A stretch of 64,000 nucleotides of DNA, taken from positions 186,001-250,000 of the forward strand of contig JAZKJV010002334.1 in NCBI GenBank assembly GCA_037367405.1, in the 5' to 3' direction. Each line of letters starts with the position of its first letter. Position 1 is the first letter of the stretch. A program made the position numbers and the translations under genes. The DNA is from Ottelia alismoides (taxonomy: Eukaryota > Streptophyta > Magnoliopsida > Alismatales > Hydrocharitaceae). Below the pieces are notes generated by a model. It was not told the origin of the DNA. It did not search any database and was given only the letters and a program-made list of their open reading frames with translations. Of the stretch, positions 32,544 to 43,274 are shown one piece after another.

Positions 32544-35022
32544 TGGTTGGATTATGCATCATGTATAGGTGGGTAATTCGATCCCTCCAGCGTCCAATTA
32601 CCACAACCACTTATGTGTAGTCCCACATCTACTATTCGTGGGACTTGGAGAGACAATGGAGGCTATATAAAAAGCCCCACACAACCTGTATTAGATGAGA
32701 GTAAGTGAATAGAAACATCAACCCTTTGAGGCATTCTCCCATGGTTTCATCCCACTCCTTAGGGAGTATGATTCCACTTAAAAAACACGGTGTTCTTTCC
32801 ATATTCTTATTTTTTACCACCAATTACGCTTCCGCATTCTTAGTTTTCTAACTTGGTATCATAGCAGGTTCGATTCTCGAGGATTTTATGCTCTCGATTT
32901 ATTCGAGATTCGATGGATAAAGAAAATTCAGTTCTCGCTTGTTCTTGAAGATTATTTATTCTGCATTCGTGATCAAGTTCCAAATTTGCTTTTTAAGGTT
33001 TCTTGAAACCCTAATTAGCATGTTTGATCGATAACTCCAACCACCAGGTCCAAGCGATCCCCAACGTAGATCCTCAAGTGATCAAGCCCCTCGCACGACT
33101 CCAGACTCCTCAAGCAATGCATTGGGTTCCCAAGGTGTTCCAAGGCAGTGTACAATCTCGCGTGAACTCCCAGTGTTGAGGAAGAAGTGCATTAGGGCGA
33201 TGGGAGCTTAATCGAAAGGGGACTTCTCTGCCTATCCCACAAGCCTCTCTTGTCGACATAAACCATCAGGCGTGAAAACCTTAGTAGAAGGCTCACTCTC
33301 TGTGCAGAATCACCGGGCAACACTAGCATAACTCCTTCTTTGAGCCATTCATCCAGGCAGCGCACCGGCTCTCAATCAAGGCAACGATCAGGACCGTACG
33401 ACCTCATCTCGAGGTTCCGATGGTGGAGCCCTAAGCGCAGATCCTTTATGTGACGGTGGCTTCGGCAACCTCTGCATCAACAATCAACTCTTCTAATCTT
33501 CAAGCACCTCCTCCAGACAGCATCTACGCGACATCGCATCAAGGCATCGAACCCCGACGATGCAAGCTACACGTTGCACCCACCTACCTAGCATATCGAC
33601 GATGATCTGAGAAGGAGATGCCCCTCCAGCGCCAACCCTTGGGTCGGCAACGGTGGAGAAATCTCCAGCAGCAAAAGGGTTCCCACGATGGGAACCCTAC
33701 TCTTTGTGCGAGGGGTTTTAAAGGTCCAATATGTTTTTTAAAATGTACAAGCCCAGTCGGGCCGAATATGTAAAAAAAGGAGAAGGGAGAGAGCTCAACA
33801 AAAAAAAGGGAGTGTCCTTTTTGAAAAATAAAGAGCGTACAAAAGAATTCGTACGAAAAAATGAATTTAAAAAAGGTGAGAAAAAAGCTGAAAAACGGTG
33901 AGGGCTTATTGTTTTTTTGTGTGTTTCTCCCCATTTTCTTGTCTTCTCCAAACTTTGTCGATGTCATTGTTATCCGACAAGTACGGAGAAATGATGAGTA
34001 TTATGTAGAGTTTTACAAGCCATATTTTCATATTCTCCTTATTCCAGGCTAACTAGATTTCAGACTCTACAGTTCATATTCAAACTCGCCAGATTGGTTC
34101 GGAGTCTTTAGTTTGATTGCAGATATGCTGTCATCAGTTGTGTGGTCCCCGTATTTGTTTTTGATCTCAGAGTTTTATGATCCATAGGGACTCAAGAGTA
34201 GAGATCCTATTCTCTATGCCTTTGTGGGCTAGGGTTTTCATGTGGTTTCATAGGAACTCCAGAGTAGAGATCCCATTCTCTGAACTAGTATGGGAGAGAT
34301 CCAGTTCTCCGACGAGGAGACTTTCAGACTCCATTTTCCAGCGATCATGGACTCTGACTAGGATGTTTCCACGACCTTTTCAGTCCGACCGTTTAGAGAT
34401 GGAGTAGTTGTCCAACACAATCTTCTAGATGTGACGGGCCAGAATACTCCGTCGAGGAGACTTATTTCAGCTTCAGTGACTCTGATAGGCACAATACAGA
34501 AGACATATTCTCCGACGAGGAGACCCAGTTCGACTTACACTCCAGCCCGTTTGTTCCTCCTCACCTGCATGGCATGAGAAGCAACATCCTCGACAACAAC
34601 CGATAGTTGTGTATACGGTGAGTTGATATTATCTGTAGTGCCTTGATTGTGAGTTCGAGTGATTTCTTTTTGTGTCCAAGCCGAGCATTGCATGCTCCAT
34701 CTTGAAGGGGAGTGTTGGAGTATGCGTCATGTGTAGGTGGGTAATTGGATCCTTCCAAGGTCCAATTACCAGACCAACTTATGTTTAGTCCCACATATAC
34801 TATTCATGGGACTTGGAGAGTCAGTGGGGGATATATAAGAAGCCCCACAATACTTGTATCAGATGAGAGAAAGTGAATAGAAACATCAGCCCTTTAAGGC
34901 ATTCTCCATTGGTTTCATCTCGCTCCTTAGGAAGTAGGGTTCCACGTAAAAATCCTGATGTTCTTTCCATATTTTTATTTTTTTATCTCTGATTACGCTT
35001 CCACATTCTTAATTTTCTAACT
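32544..35022 (+). mobile_element. Non-autonomous Copia-like LTR element N1
   Basis: LTRs of about 310 bp at 32544-32852 and 34713-35022 share a TATA-like TATATAA and the ...TTCTAACT end. A degenerate initiator-tRNA-Met site (TGGTATCATAGC) follows the left LTR, and a purine tract GAAGGGGAG precedes the right LTR. The flanks GATAT (32539-32543) and GACAT (35023-35027) are a near-duplicate. No gag or pol words occur in the 1.86-kb interior. Its last 0.75 kb resembles the interior end of element N2 (52850-53491). Confidence 0.8.
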
Positions 35023-35514
35023 GACATCGATTGTCTTAAAATATTATGTGAATGGTTAGTTAATGCATCGATAATGTTCCATGGGTACCTCAACATGTGG
35101 CTAACCGCAACCCATTCAAATAATTTGGGTACCCGTTAGTACGGGTACCTGTTGGAATGGGTCGGGTCGACTGGTTGATCCGGTAATGACGAGTCGGAAC
35201 GGATCGTGGTTGAACGGGTTGGATACCTGCCCGATGCACACTCCCATATCTGTATTTTGAGGACATGGTTCTTCAAACTATGTATTCATATGAGTTCAGT
35301 ATTCACATTCATATAGGACTTAAAAAAGATACAAGGGCATGATAATATTATCTGCATCTGTAACTGACCATTTTCATCCCCAACTGGAAGGCTTGCATTG
35401 TGTGTTCTGTCATCCTTTTTTGGCAGTAGTTCAGCTTCAAATTCCTGTGACACACTCGATAATCATTGCAAATGGAATCTGTCTTTGCACCTGCAGGATC
35501 TTGAAGTTGAATGA

Positions 35515-35671
35515 ATGACACTTGAACTGATTGGAAAGGCTTGCCTTCACATGTCAGATAGGATTATCCAAGAAGTCTTCGGCAGGTTGGTCGAAGTCAT
35601 AGGTGGCACTCATTCCTGCATCATCTTTCCTCAGATTTTTGATTGGACTGTGGCTATGCCAGCTAGCACCG
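35515..35671 (+). other. Possible host coding sequence interrupted by the family B insertion
   Basis: An open plus-strand frame from ATG 35515 (MTLELIGKACLHMSDRI...) runs into the family B LTR. Removing 35672-46242 joins it in frame to 46243-46409, giving about 107 codons in total with no stop before 46407-46409. A plausible intron acceptor (TTTGCACCTGCAG) lies just before, near 35495. The protein is not recognised, so this may be exon sequence or chance. Confidence 0.35.
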
Positions 35672-37648
35672 TGATGAATCTCGAATTCATCATGCTAAAA
35701 GCCACATATTAAAACCCCTGTCTTAAATAATCCAATAAAATCACCTTTAATTCTTTGTTTTTATCATATACTATATTGTATACATTTTACCATTAAATTA
35801 GTGTTTTTAATTCCCTCTATTCTTCTTGTAATTATTTTATTATTAAAAACCCCTAAAAATTAGGTAGATAAGTCACTGACCTTTAAAGCCACTTAAAATA
35901 CAAAAACAAATCAAAACCACAAAATCGGTGTTTTTATTCCCTTGAAAATACCCCCAAAAATAGCTTTTGTACAGATGACCTCTTTTGGCTTTTTGCCCAA
36001 CATGAAAGTTGTAGATCTCGTCGAGACGAGCAACTTTCATGTTTTGACTTTTTCCAAATTCGGCCTCTAACTATTTCTTTTCTAATTTTCTTTGTTTTTA
36101 TTTTTTGAATTAATCTGATTGGGCCACGTGGCGCCCTCTGGGCCGCCCACGTGGCCCGCTCCTCCTCGCACCACCCGGCGGTCTCCTGGGCCGTTGGATC
36201 CTCTTAAACCCGCTTCCATCTCAACCGTTGAACCACGCTCCATCGCCCACCGTCAGATCAAGCCACCAGATCTGATCTCGACCTCTCTTTAGCGCCTCGA
36301 CGACAACCGTTGGATCAGCCTCCATCCTTCGCCTCTCAATGCGCCACGTCTCCCTTGTACCTCGGCCGTTTGATCATATCCATCATCCAACGCTCCCCAA
36401 TACTCCACGTCACCCCCTTCGCCCTTGCCCTTGGATGGACCCGGCTCCTCATCTGAACCGCTCATCACCGCCTCAACGCCAACCGTGCGATCAGATCCTA
36501 AGGATCTGATCACAGCCATCTGTCCGCGCTCGTATGCTGGCCGTTGGATCACATGATCCAACGGCCCACAACTCGTCTCCTTCCTCCGAAAGCTTCGTTC
36601 CCAGCCGTTACCACTCGCCCGACCCCCGCTCCCCCTTCCTTTTTTGGCCAGAGCTCCAACCATCCCCGCTAGCTCGTAACGCCTCCCCGACATTACACGA
36701 AGATCCACCTTCTTCGCGCCTCCATTGATGCACCTCCATCATCACTGCTCCACCATTAAATTCCCCTTCGAAACCCCCCTTCTACCCACGTAACCGCCGT
36801 TCTCCTCCGCCTATTTAACCCCCTCCTCCGCCACCGCTACACCTCGTCCACCATTTTTGGGCTCCAGCCTAGTCTCCCCCGCTCCTCCGGTGACAACGGA
36901 GAGGGCGGGGCGTCGAGGCAGCGATGGCTGGAGTTCGGTGTCGACCCGCGGCAGCTCCGCCGCGTATCGGTGGCTCTCGCCACCCCTGAGCTCCGAGGAC
37001 CGCAGCTGGCCTCGCGGGCGACGACCCGAGGACCACCTGTGCCTCTGCCCAAGCTGCTTTCCCCCGCCAACACCTCGCTCCGGCGAGGTTAATTTTGTTC
37101 CTTTTTCTCCAAATTTTTCCCACCTTCTACGATCATCTTCAACACCGTCCGACCACCTCTACACTTTCGCCACCCATCAAACAACCTCGCCGATCACCTT
37201 ACTCCTCCTCAGAACCTCTCCACTGCCGATCCAGTGCCTCCGTCTTTCTGGCGGAGGACCCACCTGAGCCACCGCCTTCTCCACTTCTGACGGCTCCCCA
37301 TCTCACTTCATGCACTTCACAAAGCACAAGTAACCGCTTCGGCTATCACTGACCAATGCAGGAACCTTCAATGGCCGGAAAAGGTGTCGGAGCTCCTTCG
37401 AGCTCTTCTCTGACGGCGAGGCTCCACCGTTCTCCCCCTACGACCAATTTCGGAGCTTCGCCGCACCTTCAGGAGTTTCGCCGACCCACCAGAAGTCTTC
37501 CCCGACCTTCAGAGTGCCTCGCGAGGCATGGCGGAGCCAAGGGCAGCTCACCGGAGTCCCGCCTTCTCCGGTGGGCTGCGGTGGAAGATGATGATACAGT
37601 TGCCGTCCGATCGAAACGATCGGACGGCGGTGATGACGATGCGTGGCA
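35672..37648 (+). repeat. Family B LTR fragment, inverted, first 1977 bp
   Basis: Matches the first two thirds of the LTR read on the minus strand from 46237, and ends at ...GCGTGGCA. It carries the terminal hairpin, the CATGAAAGTTG hairpin (36001-36041), the inverted GGGCCACGTGG/CCACGTGGCCC pair (36121-36157), a cluster of CCGTTGGATC-like words (36185-36565), a TATA-like CCTATTTAACC near 36809, and the GCCGTCCGATC pair (37602-37628). Open frames in the GC-rich part are compositional. Confidence 0.88.
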
Positions 37649-37656
37649 ACATTTGA

Positions 37657-40600
37657 TGGACGTAAAATTCGCCTCTTTAATAAATATAAATAATGCTGTA
37701 GTACAGGGGGCGAATTTTGTTCAGCAAAAACCACGATCTTTGAATGTCGTGGAATATTTATACTTGGCAAGTCTACCAAGGTCGAATACAGGGACACGAC
37801 TGCCTAATCTGAGTATTGAATTTTGATTCATGAACGCATAATGTCAATTAATTTCAGTTTCAGGTCCATATGCAAATTGTGCAAAATACAAAGCTACGCT
37901 AGGATGTATGCATTTTTTAGATATTTTTATGCAATTATAAAGTGATGCATGGATAAATATGCAAGAGAAATTATTTAAAGATTAAAGACTACAATTATAC
38001 CCTAAAATTAATGAGCAATATGATAAAATTGAAATTAGAGACAATTTAATCCATCATTTAAAAGTGGTCATCACATCCCAGCAAGGCAAGAAGAGCATGG
38101 TCCATTTGTCACATAAAAATTCACTTAGATTAAAACAGTGTCAAATAAGACAATTAAGCATGCTAAAATGTAGAGGACAAAACAAGGATCAAAACGACAC
38201 TAAAATCATGCAATTTGGACCTACGATGCTCAAGTTATGCTAAAAACAGTGCAAGGGCATAATTGTAATAAAAATGCAATAAAATAAAGGGATAGATATT
38301 GCATTTAGGTCCCTGGAGGGACCTAAATGCAAATAAAGAAAACCGCTTGGGCCCAGTTGTAATTTTCCCAATGCGCGCAGGGGCATATTTGTAATTTCAG
38401 AAAACCTGGAGGGCGTCCCTGTAAATAACCCAGGCACGCACGTGAGGCACGTGCCTGGGGACCAAAGTGTAAATATCAATTCTTTCGGGGTCTGACGTGC
38501 AAATGACCCAACCCCCCCCCCCCCCCCCCACGTGCAAGGCATGTGAGTACTAGGCTCGGGTCGGGCCGCAGGTTCGGGCACACGTGGCAAGTGCTGGAGG
38601 CTTGGCCATAGGCTCGAGTAGCCCGAAGCAGCTGGTTCGGAGGGAGGCTTGGGCTGCCACGCGTCGTCATCACCGCCGTCCGATCGTTTCGATCGGACGA
38701 CAACTGTATCATCATCTTCCACCGCAGCCCACCGGAGAAGGCGGGACTCCGGCGAGCTGCACTTGGCTCCGCCATGCCTCGCGAGGCACTCTGAAGGACG
38801 GGGAAGACTTCTGGTGGGTCGGCGAAACTCCTGAAGGTGCGGCGAAGCTCCGAAATTGGTCGGAGGGGGAGAACGGTGGAACCTCGCCGTCAGAGAAGAG
38901 CTCGAAGGACCTTTTGAGACAATTATAGGTTCTGGAAGGCAATTCTAATTGATCAATAAAAATATATTTCAATGCAATTCCTTTTTTATTTTTCTTTAGA
39001 TTAGATAATCTATCATGAAAGGGAAAAAGGGGTAAAGTAAATTTGTTTTTATTTTCCTCCAAATTAGTGTTTTCCTCCTGAGCTCCGACACCTTTTCCGG
39101 CCATTGAAGGTTCCTGCATTGGTCAGTGATAGCCGAAGCGGTTACTTGTGCTTTGTGAAGTGCATGAAGTGAGATGGGGAGCCGTCGGAAGTGGAGAAGG
39201 CGGTGGCTCAGGTGGGTCCTCCGCCAGAAAGACGGAGGCACTAGATCGGCAATGGAGAGGTTCTGAGGAGGAGTAAGGTGATCGGAGAGGTTGTTTGATG
39301 GATGGCGAAAGTGTAGAGGTGGTCGGACGGTGTTGAAGATGATCGTAGAAGGTGGGAAAAATTCGGAGAAAAAGGAACAAAATTAACCTCGCCGGAGCGA
39401 GGTGTTGGCGGGGGAAAGCAGCTTGGGCAGAGGCACAAGTGGTCCTCGGGTCGTCGCCCGCGAGGCCAGCTGCGGTCCTCGGAGCTCAGGGGTGGCGAGA
39501 GCCACCGATACGCGGCGGAGCTGCCGCGGGTCGACACCGAACTCCAGCCATCGCTGCCTCGACGCCCCGCCCTCTTCGCTGTCACCGGAGGAGCGGGGGA
39601 GACTAGGCTGGAGCCCAAAAATGGTGGACGAGGTGTAGCGGTGGCGGAGGAGGGGGTTAAATAGGCGGAGGAGAACGACGGTTACGTGGGTAAAGGGGGG
39701 TTTCGAAGGGGAATTTAAGGGTGGAGCAGTGATGATGGAGGTGCATCAATGGAGGCGCGAAGAAGGTGGATCTTCGTGTAATGTCGGGGAGGCATTACGA
39801 GCTAGCGGGGATGGTCGGAGCTCTGGCCAAAAAAGGAAGGGGGAGCGGGGGTTGGGCGAGTGGTAACGGCTGGGAACGAAGCTTTCGGAGGAAGGAGACG
39901 AGCTGTGGGCCGTTGGATCATGTGATCCAACGGCCAACATACGAGCGCGGACAGATGGCTGTGATCAGATCCTTAGGATCTGATCGCACGGTTGGCGTTG
40001 AGGCGGTGATGAGCGGTTCAGATGAGGAGCCGGGTCCATCCAAGGGCAAGGGCGAAGGGGGTGACGTGGAGTATTGGGAAGCGTTGGATGATGGATATGA
40101 TCAAACGACCGAGGTACAAGGGAGACGTGGCGCATTGAGAGGCGAAGGATGGAGGCTGATCCAACGGTTGTCGTCGAGGCGCTAAAGAGAGGTCGAGATC
40201 AGATCTGGTGGCTTGATCTGACGGTGGGCGATGGAGCGTGGTTCAACGGTTGAGATGGAAGCGGTTTAAGAGGATCCAACGGCCCAGGAGGCCGCCGGGT
40301 GGTGCGAGGAGGAGCGGGCCACGTGGGCGGCCCAGAGGGCGCCACGTGGCCCAATCAGATTAATTCAAAAAATAAAAACAAAGAAAATTAGAAAATAAAT
40401 AGTTAGAGGCCGAATTTGGAAAAAAGTCAAAACATGAAAGTTGCTCGTCTCGACGAGATCTACAACTTTCATGTTGGGCAAAAAGCCAAAAGAGGTCATC
40501 TGTACAAAAGCTATTTTGGGGGGTATTTTCAAGGGAATAAAAACACCGATTTTGTGGTTTTGATTTGTTTTTGTATTTTAAGTGGCTTTAAAGGTCAGTG

Positions 40601-40802
40601 ACTTATCTACCTAATTTTTAGGGGTTTTTAATAATAAAATAATTACAAGAAGAATAGAGGGAATTAAAAACACTAATTTAATGGTAAAATGTATACAATA
40701 TAGTATATGATAAAAACAAAGAATTAAAGGTGATTTTATTGGATTATTTAAGACAGGGGTTTTAATATGTGGCTTTTAGCATGATGAATTCGAGATTCAT
40801 CA
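37657..40802 (-). repeat. Family B 3' LTR, with a ~170-bp insert
   Basis: A 3146-bp LTR. It exceeds the partner LTR by about 183 bp, owing to an AT-rich insert at about 38910-39082 and a longer C run (18 C at 38512-38529 against 6). On the minus strand it is preceded by the polypurine tract (40803-40818). Its U5 end is followed by TCAAATG, which resembles the spacer plus first bases of the primer site. Confidence 0.88.
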
Positions 40803-43251
40803 TACCCCTATACTTAAACCATGCTCGTCCTCGAGCATCTAAAGAATGAAGGAGTCGGATTAATTCCTGACAGTGCGTGTGAAAAATTCAAGGCTAGATC
40901 TTTCGAAGACCCTTGACCTAAGTGATCCTAAAATTCTGGGTTTATCCAAGCCTTAGTCAGAAGGAATCCAACTTCTCTGATTATCAGACTCTCTTTTTGT
41001 ACATATAATATAAGGATATGACATTTAGTGTACTGTATTTCATGAGAGCAAAGTCGATGCATCACCCAAAGTTCCAGTCCCAAAGATTCTCCTTTAGACC
41101 TAATCCTCAATACTAGGGAATAAGTAGGTTCTTGCTTCAGTCCACCATCTCATTAGTTTGTCAGACTTTGAAATGTTGATGGACGGCTAGATGATGGAGG
41201 TACTGGGATTGTGTCTAATTTTTCTCACCCTCACATTGGAACAAGGGGCCTCTCGAGTGCCTTTTACTCAACACATGTATATTATTATTTTGTTGATCAA
41301 TGTGTCCGTCAAGAGAGTTGGAGTCGTCTGCACTTGTTTTTCTGGGAATACACCGGGGTGTGTCTCTTTTGAGTATCTAAGATACCTTCGACACCCAGAC
41401 TTGTAGCATTTACGATGCAGAGCCCTTTTTCGGTGTCAGCCCGACTCCTGGTCCTAATTAGCGCTTGGTCTAAGTGGACACTTTAAAAAAGTTTGGGAGC
41501 GCTCGCCATTGGTGGAAGCTCATTTGGAATTTGACTTTAGATTTAGAGCTTTTCTTTGACATTTCATTTCTTTTGTTGGCTAGCTCCACTGCTTTTACCA
41601 AGAGATTGGCGCACACTGATCAACAAATTCCTTTAGGTTTCATCACACCCTGGCACTTCTAGGTAAATATCAAAGAGATAGCATATGAATCTTGTTCACA
41701 TACTGGCTAGGGTTTTGCTGACACTCAGGTTTTCTGAAGCCTTCATTAACTTTATCCCATCCTCGAATATCATTAGATCGGGTCTAAACTCGTTTCTCTG
41801 GTCCTAGTTCCTCAAGTGATATCTCATCTCAGCTCATCAATCATGCAGTTGTGGAAGTGACTGTGCTGATCATATTTTCTTGAAGGTAGAGATGAAGAGT
41901 GCAATATAGCACTCAAATCTTTCAAATCAGAGGAGTGTGGATATTTAAGTCATGAAAACCCTAATGACTAAGGCATGTTAACTCATACTCTCAAGATTCC
42001 AGAGATCCAGTGTCCTCAAAATACTCAAGCCTTGCGTGAGTGTGAATGTGTCAGGAATACACCAACTCCATGGGTTAAAGAATTTTTGTTTGATTTTTAT
42101 CTTTTGCAAATTTTTATGGGTTTTAAATTTTTTTTTGGGAGAGACAATGACTGACCCAGGCTCAAATAAATAAAAGTATCCACTCTCAGCCAGTATGGGT
42201 GTAAGTGCGGGTCGAGACCCGTGATCCTTAAGGACAGTGCCATATGCGGTGTCCTTTAAACCACCCACTCTGCTAAGGGAAACCGAGATTCCCTCACTGA
42301 AAATGTCTACTAAGCCTAGTAGTCAGAGTCAAATTCCGAGAAACATTTTTAATTTTTCAATTTTTTTCTTTTTGAAAAAGGGTTATTTACAAAGATTGAT
42401 CCCTCAATTTTAATTTTTTTACAGGTTTTTTACTCAGTTCCCAAGGTTACCAAAACCCAACCCGAAAAATAAAAATTTAAAAAGTTTTAAAAACGTGAGC
42501 TAAGGCTAAAGTAATATACAATAATATACGGTATACCCCCCTATACGTAAAATTTGCTATGTCCTCATAGCATAAGTGCCATGAGGCCACGGCTCGGTTC
42601 AAGTACAGGATGATATAGCGGAACTGAGGAGGAGGGTCCCCCTATACTTAGGCTGAAATCGACCTAAGCACAAGAAGACCAAACGAGCAAGGGATGAATA
42701 GGCAGGTCCCCCCTATACTTAGGCTACAAATAGCCGAAGTAAGGTCTGTGTTTAGGGGGGATGTCTATGGTACAAGGGTGAGGGGGAGGGGGTTCGTGAA
42801 GAATAGATACACACAGAGAGAGAGAGAGAATGAAATATACAGGGGGGTGGGGGTGAGTATGTGCATATGCAGTGTAGGTGTGTGTGTGTGTGAGTGAGGG
42901 GGGGGGGGATTTTTTTTATTACAATATGCAAGACTGAAAATAAACATGCAGATGCAATGTTTTTTTCTTTTTCTTTTTTTTTACATGCAATGCAATTTGA
43001 CTGATAAAAATCCTAGAATTTCTTCACGGCTTCTTTTGCGGCCTCTTCAGCGGAAGCTCCCGACTTCGCGCCTCCATGACGATCAGGCGTCCCCGATTTT
43101 CATGGGCCCTGCCATAAAAGAGAAAAGTTAGAAAATCAGAAAAATTACATCAGCAAATATTATGCAAAGAAATGATGCATGAAATGAGGACCAGAAAATT
43201 TTTGAAATAAATAAATAAAAAGTCAAAATCCAAAAATTAAGCAAAGCCGTA
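40803..43251 (-). other. Family B interior, non-coding, with three internal polypurine-tract copies
   Basis: About 2.45 kb with no gag or pol words. The tract next to the LTR is 40803-40818. On the minus strand further copies of TAAGTATAGGGG(G) end at about 42634 and 42707, and a variant ACGTATAGGGGG is at about 42536-42547. The first two lie on arms of imperfect hairpins (CTTAGG...CCTAAG, ACTTCGGCT...AGCCTAAGT). Simple repeats (GA)n and (GT)n and a G run occupy 42805-42912. Confidence 0.75.
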
Positions 43252-43269
43252 TCCCCGGCAACGGCGCCA
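43252..43269 (-). other. Family B primer binding site (tRNA-Asp)
   Basis: On the minus strand it reads TGGCGCCGTTGCCGGGGA, identical to the family A site and complementary to the plant tRNA-Asp 3' end. It is separated from the LTR end by 5 bases. Confidence 0.9.
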
Positions 43270-43274
43270 TTAGA

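Noticed and set aside
36289..37826. Long frames repeated at 38240-40185 and 43858-45620
   Set aside because: These are the same GC-rich part of the family B LTRs in three copies, on alternating strands, without conserved protein motifs.
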